Shown piece by piece: positions 1 through 5,915 of a stretch of DNA of 6,190 nt. The position numbers were made by a program, and so were the translations under genes. A model generated the notes under the pieces. That model was not told the DNA's origin. It was given only the letters and a program-made list of their open reading frames with translations, and searched no databases. The number at the start of each line of letters is the position of its first letter. Positions within the stretch are counted from its first letter, which is position 1. Source of the stretch: Erysipelotrichia bacterium (GTDB lineage Bacteria > Bacillota_I > Bacilli_A > Erysipelotrichales > Erysipelotrichaceae); NCBI GenBank assembly GCA_009916335.1, contig SAAR01000199.1, positions 1-6,190 of the forward strand. Reading direction: 5' to 3'.

Positions 1-185
1 GATATTAATACCCCAATAGTGCCGGACACTAATTTATTAACTAAATAAAAAGGTATCAGAATTGCAACTAAGACATATAGTATTACTAAATTCATTGGTG
101 ATGTTATACCTACAAATCCCAAAATAGGTTTTACCCCATTGAAATGGTATTCCCTGCGTTTTTCTTTGTTAATCCATGCATTTTC
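1..185 (-). other. Non-SMC hydrophobic tail fused in frame to smc; probable chimeric join near 130-185
   Basis: From about residue 250 of the smc frame the charged coiled-coil pattern gives way to a basic stretch (INKEKRREYHF) and then to GVKPILGFVGITSPMNL followed by a membrane span of about 20 residues. The frame stays open to base 1. The motif GITSPMNL followed by a transmembrane helix faintly recalls small membrane proteins of the DUF2304 type, but the residues after the helix do not continue that resemblance, so I do not name it. No SMC family member has a membrane span here. The join is probably an assembly or recombination boundary. Unlike the join at the right end, codon use gives no sharp signal at this one. 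Confidence 0.6.
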
Positions 186-926
186 ATCCTGTAACTGTTC
201 ATTAAGCTTTTGTTGAGTACTCAGAAGCTCCTGATGATATTCTATATTTTGTTTCTCTAATTCTGCTTTTTTCGCTAAAAACAACTCCGCTTTTTTTGCT
301 TGTCTTTTTAATGGATTAACACGATGTTCTAACTCTTCAATAATATCTTCAACACGCAACAAGTTTTCTTGTGTACGATTTAATTTACTTAATGATTCAT
401 TCTTACGCTTTTTATATTTAGCAACCCCTGCTGCCTCTTCAAACAAAGGGCGGCGATCTTCTGGTTTAGAATCTGCAAAACTAGAAATATTCCCTTGTGA
501 AATAACAGACAATGAATCTCTCCCTAATCCACTATCCATAATCATATTCGTAATATCTTTTAAACGACAAGGCGTTTTATTGATATAGTATTCTCCTTCT
601 CCTGTATGGCGATGCAATCTTCTTGTAATCTCTACTTCTTCAAATTCAACATTTAAGTTTTTTCGACTATTATCAAAAACAAGAGTAACTTCTGCGACAT
701 TAACAGCATTACGATATTGTGAGCCTGAGAAAATAACATCACTCATACTCCCACCACGCAACGATTTAGCACTTTGTTCTCCTAAAACCCAGCGAATTGC
801 ATCATTGATATTACTTTTACCACAACCATTAGGACCAACAATACCTGTTACTTCACTATCAAAAGTGATGATTGTTTTATCGGCAAATGATTTAAATCCT
901 TGTAGTTCAACACGTTTTAAAAACAT
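1..926 (-). CDS. smc: SMC chromosome-segregation ATPase, N-terminal part, running into an unrelated hydrophobic tail (partial)
   Basis: SMC is the ATPase of the bacterial condensin-like complex (with ScpA and ScpB) that compacts and segregates the chromosome. The N-terminal half of the head is clear: start MFLKRVELQGFKSFADKT, Walker A GPNGCGKSN at residues 31-39, the AIRWVLGEQSAKSLRGG block at about 43-59, Q-loop ISQG at 142-145, and FEEAAGVAKYKKRK at about 162-175. The first coiled coil then begins (about 175-250). The start is supported by AGGAGG five to six bases upstream. A normal SMC is about 1,180 residues with coiled coil well past residue 400. Here the coil stops near residue 250-260 and the open frame continues as a hydrophobic segment (about 278-298) to the window edge at codon 308. 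The second half of the head is absent, so this product could not be a working SMC. The first ~250 residues are certain; the tail is not SMC. Confidence 0.9.
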   Translation of the reverse strand, partial: MFLKRVELQGFKSFADKTIITFDSEVTGIVGPNGCGKSNINDAIRWVLGEQSAKSLRGGSMSDVIFSGSQYRNAVNVAEVTLVFDNSRKNLNVEFEEVEITRRLHRHTGEGEYYINKTPCRLKDITNMIMDSGLGRDSLSVISQGNISSFADSKPEDRRPLFEEAAGVAKYKKRKNESLSKLNRTQENLLRVEDIIEELEHRVNPLKRQAKKAELFLAKKAELEKQNIEYHQELLSTQQKLNEQLQDENAWINKEKRREYHFNGVKPILGFVGITSPMNLVILYVLVAILIPFYLVNKLVSGTIGVLI

Positions 927-956
927 AAACTCCTCCTGATGCATATATGCCCATTT

Positions 957-965
957 ATTATAGCA
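957..965 (-). promoter_or_regulatory. Extended -10 promoter of smc
   Basis: The minus strand reads TGCTATAAT, a consensus -10 hexamer with the extended TGN element, about 31 bases upstream of the smc ATG. No good -35 hexamer lies 17 bases further upstream (the region is A-rich), which fits an extended -10 promoter. The call rests on sequence match only. Confidence 0.6.
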
Positions 966-991
966 TAATTCTGACACAATTTTTATTATAA

Positions 992-1020
992 TTGACCTTT
1001 TCCTTTGAATGAATTAGAAT
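992..1020 (+). promoter_or_regulatory. Sigma-A-type promoter of the hemolysin III-family gene
   Basis: TTGACC (992-997) and TAGAAT (1015-1020) are separated by exactly 17 bases, each one mismatch from consensus. The expected transcript start near 1027 gives a leader of about 24 bases that includes the ribosome binding site GAGGTGG just ahead of the ATG at 1051. The promoter is divergent from the smc promoter about 30 bases away. Confidence 0.65.
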
Positions 1021-1050
1021 AGTAATAATCTAAAAAAAAGAGGTGGGTTT

Positions 1051-1719
1051 ATGGATACAGCAACACGTTTCAAAAAAATTATGTCTGGTGTTTTTCGTTT
1101 AAGTTTTAAAGAAGAAGTTTTCAATTGTATAACACATGGTGTTATGGCAGTTATTATGCTTATTTTAATTCCTGTGTGTGCAGTTTATTCCTATGCAAAA
1201 TACGATGTAACTAGAGCCGTTGGTGTCAGTGTTTTCACCATTTGTTTATTTTTAATGTTCATGGGTTCAACACTTTATCATTCAATGAAGTATAGTAGTC
1301 CACAAAAAGCAGTATTTAGAATACTAGACCATATTTTTATCTACTTTGCTATCGCTGGTAGTTACACCCCTATTGCATTAAGCTTAATTCAAGGGTGGGA
1401 AGGTTTCATCATTTTAATCGTGCAATGGACAATGGTCATCATCGGTATTTTATACAAATCGTTAGCTACTAATTCATTACCTAAATTGTCCCTTACCATT
1501 TATTTAGTAATGGGTTGGACCGCAGTTTTATTTATTCCGTCTTTACTAAAAAATGCCAACACAACCTTTCTAACATTAATTGTTGCAGGAGGTATTTTAT
1601 ATTCAATCGGTGCTTACTTTTACGCTAAAAAAAGCATGAAATATTCACATGTTATTTGGCATGTATTCATCAGTTTAGCCAGCATCGCACATTTCATTGC
1701 CATTGTATTTTGTATGTAG
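1051..1719 (+). CDS. Hemolysin III / PAQR-family seven-helix membrane protein
   Basis: This is a 222-residue integral membrane protein of the hemolysin III (YqfA/PAQR) family, related to eukaryotic adiponectin receptors. Family hallmarks are present: the N-terminal EEVFNCITHG block (21-30), a Ser-x3-His motif (S73, H77 in STLYHS), the RILDHIFIYFAIAGSYTP block with D93 (90-107), and His-x3-His near the C-terminus (H200, H204 in HVIWH) followed by H214. In structurally studied PAQR proteins the equivalent Ser/His/Asp/His/His set binds zinc at the membrane face, so a metal-dependent activity is likely. The actual substrate is unknown for bacterial members, and 'hemolysin' is a historical label, not evidence of toxin function. 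Seven hydrophobic segments are visible and the length is typical. The start is supported by GAGGTGG about six bases upstream. It is a single-gene transcription unit with its own promoter and terminator. Confidence 0.92.
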   Translation: MDTATRFKKIMSGVFRLSFKEEVFNCITHGVMAVIMLILIPVCAVYSYAKYDVTRAVGVSVFTICLFLMFMGSTLYHSMKYSSPQKAVFRILDHIFIYFAIAGSYTPIALSLIQGWEGFIILIVQWTMVIIGILYKSLATNSLPKLSLTIYLVMGWTAVLFIPSLLKNANTTFLTLIVAGGILYSIGAYFYAKKSMKYSHVIWHVFISLASIAHFIAIVFCM

Positions 1720-1721
1720 AA

Positions 1722-1750
1722 AAAAGACTTCATAAATTTTGAAGTCTTTT
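1722..1750. terminator. Bidirectional Rho-independent terminator between convergent genes
   Basis: A perfect 10-bp stem (AAAAGACTTC / GAAGTCTTTT) encloses a 9-base loop, followed by a T-rich run on the plus strand and flanked by an A-rich run that becomes T-rich on the minus strand. It begins two bases after the hemolysin III stop codon. The TAA of the minus-strand gene (1749-1751) overlaps the outer edge of the stem, so both convergent transcripts probably use it. Confidence 0.85.
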
Positions 1751-1985
1751 ATTTTTGCTCTAATAATGCAATCAATTGTTTTTTTATTTCCTTTGCGTCA
1801 TTTGTACAAGAACACTTTTTACCTGTTATATAAAACAGCAATTCACACCATTCTTCACTAGAAAAATTGTCTGTATCTATCTTATCTAACGAATCAAGTA
1901 AAACATCTTTAGACATGAATTTCAAATCAGAAAGATAGGTTAGATTATTTTTTTCAAATACATACATCAATAAATCTTTTCTCAT
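1749..1985 (-). CDS. Small conserved-looking hypothetical protein (78 aa), acidic, with a CxC pair
   Basis: I do not recognise this gene. It is judged real because it has a good ribosome binding site (GAGGTAG, seven bases from the ATG), a plausible promoter directly upstream and a terminator at its stop codon. The product has no signal peptide or membrane span and looks largely helical. It has an N-terminal helix-like segment, an acidic middle (DSLDKIDTDNFSSEEW, about 31-46), a hydrophobic stretch CELLFYITG (47-55), then KKCSC (C58, C60) and a charged C-terminal helix ending in LIALLEQK. C47 with the CxC pair could be a metal or redox site, but three cysteines alone do not prove it. Its promoter contains a long inverted repeat, which suggests a regulated gene. 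It is convergent with the hemolysin III gene, so no shared transcript is implied. Confidence 0.65.
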   Translation of the reverse strand: MRKDLLMYVFEKNNLTYLSDLKFMSKDVLLDSLDKIDTDNFSSEEWCELLFYITGKKCSCTNDAKEIKKQLIALLEQK

Positions 1986-2005
1986 TTTTCTACCTCGACT
2001 AATAA

Positions 2006-2034
2006 ATTAGACTATTTCATTCACATAAATTCAA
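2006..2034 (-). promoter_or_regulatory. Candidate promoter of the 78-aa gene
   Basis: On the minus strand TTGAAT (2034-2029) and TCTAAT (2011-2006) are spaced by 17 bases, giving a start near 1999 and a leader of about 14 bases containing the ribosome binding site. The spacer and part of the -10 lie inside the left arm of the 18-bp inverted repeat, so a protein bound there would block RNA polymerase. Confidence 0.5.
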
Positions 2035-2094
2035 TAGTAAAAAAGCTCTTTTTATTACATATTTAAGTATAACACCTGTGAATGAAATAGTCTA
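2008..2094. repeat. Perfect 18-bp inverted repeat with 51-bp spacer (possible paired operator)
   Basis: TAGACTATTTCATTCACA at 2008-2025 is the exact reverse complement of 2077-2094. The arm centres are about 69 bp apart. The left arm sits between the -35 and -10 of the candidate promoter of the 78-aa gene, and the right arm covers the -35 of a second candidate promoter. No target-site duplication flanks the arms and there is no U-run after them, so a mobile element or a simple terminator is unlikely. A two-site operator is the best guess; an RNA hairpin with a large loop is possible. Confidence 0.75.
2054..2082 (-). promoter_or_regulatory. Second, upstream candidate promoter for the 78-aa gene
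   Basis: On the minus strand TTCACA (2082-2077) and TGTAAT (2059-2054) are 17 bases apart, each one mismatch from consensus. The -35 hexamer lies at the inner edge of the right arm of the inverted repeat. It could be an alternative start, or a chance match in AT-rich DNA. Confidence 0.3.
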
Positions 2095-2211
2095 CTTTTT
2101 GAAAACAGATACTTCTTCATTTTCATTTCATAACAACCAACGAAAGCAAATTTAAAAAGCATATGAACTCACTTGTATATTTCTTCAATTTAGGATACAA
2201 AAATACACATA

Positions 2212-2251
2212 AAAAAACATCTCTGTGATTCTATCACAGTTGATGTTTTTT
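2212..2251. terminator. Rho-independent terminator of the cdsA-dxr-rseP operon
   Basis: A long hairpin made of AAAAAACATC / GATGTTTTTT plus an inner stem CTGTGA / TCACAG around loop TTCTA, with a small internal mismatch (T opposite TT). It lies 21 bases beyond the rseP stop and has T-runs on both strands, so it can also stop plus-strand read-through. Confidence 0.85.
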
Positions 2252-2271
2252 ACAATTATTTAAATGTTGAT

Positions 2272-3330
2272 TTAAAACATACGCAATACATCATTCCATG
2301 TAGCATAAAGCATTAAAGCGATTAATAGCAACATACCAATATACATAATCATCTCAAAAAACTTTTGATTAATAGGGCGACCGATGATTTTTTCTAAAAT
2401 CGTAATTAATGCTCGTCCCCCATCTAATACTGGAATTGGTAATGCATTAAAAATACCAACGTTTAATGAGAAGATTGCAAACAATTGAATATACGTTAAA
2501 ATATCATCACTGAAAGCTTTCTTTGTTACATCAAAAATACCTACTGGACCAGACAATTGATCTAAATTTTTACCTTGTAATAGATTAGCCAACGATCTAA
2601 AAATTAACGTTGAATTATCTAATGTCTTTTGTGTTCCATATTGAAATGATTCATACCACGAAATCTTTTTCGTTTGTACTTGTACGCTTGTTCCTAATAA
2701 ATAGGCTCTTTCCTTTTCGTTAAATGTTGGTTTTGCACTTAATTCAAGTGTTTCATCACCTCTTGGTACTGTAAAGATAAAGGTTTGTGGATCAAGATTA
2801 ATTTCTGTTCGTACATCATCATATGAATCAATCTTAATAACCTTCCCATTTTCTTTTTTCATTGAAGTAATCACATCACCTGCTTTAAAACCAGCTTTTT
2901 CTGCAACACTATCTTCCACAACAGAACCAATCGTTGTCGATGAGGAATCAACTGCTCTACCCGTATACATGAAAATAAGCACAAAAATGACCCATGCCAA
3001 TACAATATTCATGAAGATACCAGCTAACATCACAATAATTTTGCGTGTAGCACTAATTCCGTTAATCGTTCTTTCAAAAGGAACTTCTACCTCTTTTTTA
3101 GTATCATCTTCCTCTCCAGCCATTGATACAAACCCACCAATTGGCAATGCACGAATTGAAAACTGTGTTTCTTTTCCTTGATGTTTATAAATAACAGGCC
3201 CCATTCCAATTGAAAACTCCCCACAATAAACACCAAATTTTTTCGCTGCAATAAAATGTCCTAATTCATGTATCGTAACGATAACACTTAATAATAAAAC
3301 AAACGCAATCATTCCTATAATGAAATCCAT
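2272..3330 (-). CDS. rseP: RseP/RasP-type site-2 intramembrane zinc metalloprotease
   Basis: This site-2 protease cleaves transmembrane segments of substrates such as anti-sigma factors and remnant signal peptides, inside the cytoplasmic membrane. The zinc motif HELGH (H21, E22, H25) lies in the first membrane helix. GEFSIGMGP and the GGFVSMAGE strand (about 66-74) follow, then a helix near 97-121. A single PDZ domain runs about 135-200 (GSVVEDSVAEKAGFKAGDVI). The third ligand lies in FNALPIPVLDGGR, with LDG at 302-304, and a last helix spans about 327-346. All catalytic residues are present and 352 residues is close to the usual length for one-PDZ Firmicutes members. It starts three bases after the dxr stop, with its ribosome binding site (AAAGGTGGG) inside the dxr 3' end, so translation is probably coupled. 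It is the last gene of the operon. Confidence 0.95.
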   Translation of the reverse strand: MDFIIGMIAFVLLLSVIVTIHELGHFIAAKKFGVYCGEFSIGMGPVIYKHQGKETQFSIRALPIGGFVSMAGEEDDTKKEVEVPFERTINGISATRKIIVMLAGIFMNIVLAWVIFVLIFMYTGRAVDSSSTTIGSVVEDSVAEKAGFKAGDVITSMKKENGKVIKIDSYDDVRTEINLDPQTFIFTVPRGDETLELSAKPTFNEKERAYLLGTSVQVQTKKISWYESFQYGTQKTLDNSTLIFRSLANLLQGKNLDQLSGPVGIFDVTKKAFSDDILTYIQLFAIFSLNVGIFNALPIPVLDGGRALITILEKIIGRPINQKFFEMIMYIGMLLLIALMLYATWNDVLRMF

Positions 3331-3333
3331 TGC

Positions 3334-4482
3334 TTACCCACCTTTCACTCTTTGATATACAAACTCCCTACTTAATCGATCGCTTTCTTGCAAGTCAGCC
3401 AATGTAGGAAACTCAATATAATCAATTTTTTCATATGCTTCCATAATCAATTCTTCAATTTGTAAAAAAGAAATCTTATGGTTTAAAAACAAATCAATGG
3501 CTGCTTCATCTGCTCCATTAATAATGGCACCACTATTTCCTCCTTTTCTACCTGCTTCATAGGCAAGCTTTAATAAAGGATAACGTTCATAACTAACTTC
3601 TTTAAAATGAAGTGTTCCAATTTTTGCTAAATCTAAAACATCGTCTGTATTTAATTTCATACGTTTTGGATACGATAAAGCATATTGAATCGGTAAACGC
3701 ATATCAGCCGTCCCTAGTTGTGCCATAAAAGAGCTATCAACATAATGTACCATTGAATGAATCACACTTTCTTTGTTGATCAATACTTCTATATCATTAA
3801 AATCAATGTCAAACAAGTAATGTGCTTCAATAACCTCAAACCCCTTGTTCATCATCGTCGCACTATCAATCGTAATACGCTCCCCCATTGACCAATTAGG
3901 ATGTGCTAATGCTTGTTCGACACTTACCTCTTTTAATTCCTCTCTTGTTTTATCACGAAAGCTTCCCCCACTAGCAGTAAAGACTAGCTTTTCGATTTCT
4001 TCATGGCGATTCCCTTGTAAAGCTTGGAAAATTGCAGAATGTTCTGAATCAATAGGATACATAACCCCATTATATTTTTTTAGATATTGTTTTACTAACA
4101 TTCCACCAACAACTAAGCTCTCCTTATTTGCCAACGCTAATACTTTTTTTGTTTCAATTGTTTTTAACGTAGGTTTTAAACCAACAAAGCCAACCAATGC
4201 ATTAATAACAATATCACCATCTAAATCAAGCAAAGAAAGGATTCCTGCTTCGCCATCATAAAAGTGAATATGTGGATATTCTTGAGCTAATTTTTCACGA
4301 TCTTTTGCATATTGTACACATACATGTTCAACCTTTATGCAAGATAAAATTTCTTTTAATTTTTGAATGTTTTTACCACAGGATAAAGCTATAATTTCAA
4401 ATGTATCTGAATGCTGTAAAATAACATCAATACTTTGCATACCTATACTTCCTGTTGCACCTAACAAAATTACTTTTTTCAT
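3334..4482 (-). CDS. dxr: 1-deoxy-D-xylulose 5-phosphate reductoisomerase (DXR, IspC)
   Basis: This cytosolic enzyme catalyses the committed step of the MEP isoprenoid pathway, converting DXP to 2-C-methyl-D-erythritol 4-phosphate with NADPH and a divalent metal. It is the target of fosmidomycin. The NADPH-binding loop GATGSIG is at 8-14, ALANKESLVVGG at 116-127, and the metal-binding PIDSEHSA at 143-150 (D145, E147). SGGSFRD is at 171-177 and the flexible active-site loop HPNWSMG at 194-200. MNKGFEVIEAHYLF (211-224) supplies further substrate and metal ligands (E216, E219). DMRLPIQYALSYP (260-272) and NGADEAAIDLF (322-332) complete the fold. The length of 382 is typical and no key residue is missing. 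The start has AGGAGTG a few bases upstream, overlapping the TAG of the preceding cdsA frame. Clustering with cdsA and rseP is the common Firmicutes arrangement, linking undecaprenyl and isoprenoid supply with lipid synthesis. Confidence 0.97.
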   Translation of the reverse strand: MKKVILLGATGSIGMQSIDVILQHSDTFEIIALSCGKNIQKLKEILSCIKVEHVCVQYAKDREKLAQEYPHIHFYDGEAGILSLLDLDGDIVINALVGFVGLKPTLKTIETKKVLALANKESLVVGGMLVKQYLKKYNGVMYPIDSEHSAIFQALQGNRHEEIEKLVFTASGGSFRDKTREELKEVSVEQALAHPNWSMGERITIDSATMMNKGFEVIEAHYLFDIDFNDIEVLINKESVIHSMVHYVDSSFMAQLGTADMRLPIQYALSYPKRMKLNTDDVLDLAKIGTLHFKEVSYERYPLLKLAYEAGRKGGNSGAIINGADEAAIDLFLNHKISFLQIEELIMEAYEKIDYIEFPTLADLQESDRLSREFVYQRVKGG

Positions 4483-4491
4483 AGTTCACTC

Positions 4492-5166
4492 CTAAACAAA
4501 AATAATCATTAACGCATAAAAGAATACCAAATTGTAAACTAAAGAGTCTATACGATCCATAAATCCTCCATGTCCTGGAAAGATATTAGAAAAATCTTTG
4601 ATATTATAATTACGTTTAATTGCAGAAAATGCTAGATCGCCAATTTGTGAGATAATTGGCATTGTAAATATCGCACTAATCAATAAGACGAGAGGTACTT
4701 TCTTCAACATGAAGAAAGCAAATATACTCGATAAGATAATGGAGAAAAGAATACCACCAATGGAACCTTCTATCGTCTTTTTTGGTGAAATACGCTCACA
4801 CAACTTATGCTTACCGAAAAAATAACCTGCAAAGTATGCACCTGTATCACAGGCATAGGTAGCAATGATGACAAACCATACAAGATAGCTATTATAATTG
4901 TGAATTGCCATAAAAGAAGTGGCAAATGTATAAAACAAAACAAATACTGCACAGATGATAAAACTATCTCGACTTGTCAACTGTTTAAAGAAAACAGGTA
5001 AAGCCATAATCGTAATCACACTCATACCTAACACAACAAAATGATATTTGACATCTAAAAATAGCAAGCCAAAACAAATCCCTAAAATAACAAAATAAAA
5101 AAGTGGTGGCATATGGCGATAGTTTGGTGTTAATTGGAACAATTCAAAACCACCAACCAAAAGACG
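4492..5166 (-). pseudogene. cdsA: Phosphatidate cytidylyltransferase, C-terminal part (N-terminus replaced)
   Basis: CdsA makes CDP-diacylglycerol from phosphatidate and CTP in the membrane, feeding phosphatidylglycerol and cardiolipin synthesis. About 215 residues remain, with some seven hydrophobic segments. The conserved CDTGAYFAGYFFGKHK (338-353), ISPKKTIEGSIGG (358-370) and the family signature SAIKRNYNIKD...FPGHGGFMDRID (S413 to D439 of the chimeric frame) are intact, including the acidic residues of the metal site. The family is usually 260-275 residues, so the first membrane helices are lost. It ends with TAG nine bases before the dxr ATG. Codon use matches dxr, which favours CGT for Arg. 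In an unbroken copy this gene would be preceded by uppS and frr. Confidence 0.85.
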
Positions 5167-5862
5167 CTTTAAGTAAAGTTCAGGAGAAATTGAAAGATAA
5201 AGATTTCTTTTCCAAACAAAACTCTCAGTTATGAACGGTCTAGCATTAGCTCCACCATAGAGTGGTTGAAGCAAAGGAGTCTCTACTTCTAAAAATCCTC
5301 TATTGTCTAATATTTCTCTAATTATCTTAATAATCTTTGCTCTCTTCATAAAGATTTCTCTAGATTCTAAGCTTGTCATTAAATCAAGATATCTTTGTCT
5401 ATATTTTAGTTCAGAATCTTGAATTCCGTGAAATTTCTCAGGAAGAGGTAAAAATGCCTTAGACAAGAAAGTTATCTTTGAACAATCAATTGAAAGCTCT
5501 CCTCTTTTTGTTTTAAATATCTTACCAGTTACTCCAATAATGTCACCAGTATCTAACTTATTAAATAATTCAAACTGTTCTTTTGAAATAGATTCTTCTT
5601 TAATAACAATTTGCATTTTACCATAAGTATCATGAAGATCAATAAAAGCAATTTTTCCAAGAGACCTTAAAGATAATATTCTTCCAGCAACTGATGCTGT
5701 TTCTTCTGTTAAAGTATCTGCTGGTAGATCTTTATATTTCTCTTTAATATCTATAGAATTATGCGTTTTATCAAAAGTGTAGGGATAAGGAGTTATTCCC
5801 ATCTCTACAACACTATTAAAATTATTTTTTCTATTTTCTTGATATTCTTCTAATCTTCCCAT
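4492..5862 (-). CDS. Chimeric open frame: N-terminal half of lysyl-tRNA synthetase joined to C-terminal part of CdsA
   Basis: This single 456-codon frame contains two unrelated, incomplete proteins. Residues 1 to about 240 are class II lysyl-tRNA synthetase; residues from about 237 to 456 are phosphatidate cytidylyltransferase. The join falls in or near LKRLLVGGFE (231-240). The phrase VGGFE belongs to LysRS, where it is normally followed by KVFEIGRNFRNEG. GFELFQL also fits the family position where CdsA has an aromatic/acidic motif such as YELLRL, so a short shared sequence probably marks the crossover. The LysRS part lacks motifs 2 and 3, and the CdsA part lacks about 50 N-terminal residues, so neither activity is expected from this product. 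All 13 Arg codons before the join are AGA or AGG; all six after it are CGN. That is strong evidence for two source genomes. Whether it is an assembly chimera or a real recombinant cannot be told from sequence alone; I favour the former. Confidence 0.85.
   Translation of the reverse strand: MGRLEEYQENRKNNFNSVVEMGITPYPYTFDKTHNSIDIKEKYKDLPADTLTEETASVAGRILSLRSLGKIAFIDLHDTYGKMQIVIKEESISKEQFELFNKLDTGDIIGVTGKIFKTKRGELSIDCSKITFLSKAFLPLPEKFHGIQDSELKYRQRYLDLMTSLESREIFMKRAKIIKIIREILDNRGFLEVETPLLQPLYGGANARPFITESFVWKRNLYLSISPELYLKRLLVGGFELFQLTPNYRHMPPLFYFVILGICFGLLFLDVKYHFVVLGMSVITIMALPVFFKQLTSRDSFIICAVFVLFYTFATSFMAIHNYNSYLVWFVIIATYACDTGAYFAGYFFGKHKLCERISPKKTIEGSIGGILFSIILSSIFAFFMLKKVPLVLLISAIFTMPIISQIGDLAFSAIKRNYNIKDFSNIFPGHGGFMDRIDSLVYNLVFFYALMIIFV
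5143..5862 (-). pseudogene. lysS: Lysyl-tRNA synthetase, N-terminal half (catalytic core truncated)
   Basis: Class II LysRS charges tRNA-Lys with lysine in the cytoplasm. The anticodon-binding OB-fold domain is visible at about 55-135 (VAGRILSLRSLGKIAFIDLHD...). The LysRS hallmark LPLPEKFHGIQDSELKYRQR (138-157) and YLDLM follow. Motif 1 is at about 174-200 (RAKIIKIIREILDNRGFLEVETPLLQP). ISPELYLKRLLVGGFE is the last LysRS sequence. Motif 2 (FRNE) and motif 3 (GxGxDR) are absent; the family is about 490-500 residues. The ATG start matches the family N-terminus (MGRLEEYQENRKNNF, with a typical R-x-K-x-x-x-L/F pattern). Upstream bases show only a weak GTGA, not the strong Shine-Dalgarno sequence seen at the smc, hemolysin III, 78-aa, dxr and rseP starts. 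Confidence 0.88.
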
Positions 5863-5915
5863 AGTTAATCACGTTTAAATATATAATATAAAAAGAAAAA
5901 TAAATATAAATGGAT

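Larger units (their letters stand above)
1986..2271. other. Non-coding interval between the 78-aa gene and rseP
   Basis: This 286-base AT-rich interval holds the promoter and inverted repeat near its left end and the rseP-operon terminator near its right end. Between them (2095-2211) I see no gene. The only short frame, starting with ATG at 2163 on the plus strand (21 codons), has no ribosome binding site. Confidence 0.6.

Noticed and set aside
810..836. Cysteine in the SMC Walker A loop (GPNGCGKSN) as an unusual residue.
   Set aside because: Both Ser and Cys occur at this position in bacterial SMC and related ATPases, so it is ordinary.
2008..2094. The inverted repeat as a MITE or other mobile element end pair.
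   Set aside because: The outside flanks show no direct duplication and the 87-bp unit has no second copy in the window.
2163..2228. A 21-codon frame beginning ATGAACTCACTTG on the plus strand.
   Set aside because: It has no ribosome binding site, runs into the terminator hairpin and is typical of random AT-rich sequence.
2969..3181. Open frame of 70 codons on the plus strand.
   Set aside because: It lies wholly inside rseP on the opposite strand, has no ribosome binding site and shows no recognisable protein features.
3845..4261. Open frame of 138 codons on the plus strand.
   Set aside because: It lies antisense within the well-supported dxr gene; low-complexity composition reflects the complement of dxr codons.
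4770..5001. Two overlapping frames (4770-4952 minus, 4807-5001 plus).
   Set aside because: Both lie inside the cdsA coding sequence in other frames, with no start signals of their own.
4492..5862. A new bifunctional LysRS-CdsA enzyme, for example for lipid lysinylation in analogy with mycobacterial LysX (MprF-like domain fused to LysRS).
   Set aside because: The LysRS part ends before motifs 2 and 3, so it cannot activate lysine, and the CdsA part lacks its first helices. The Arg codon switch at the join points to two source genomes rather than an evolved fusion.
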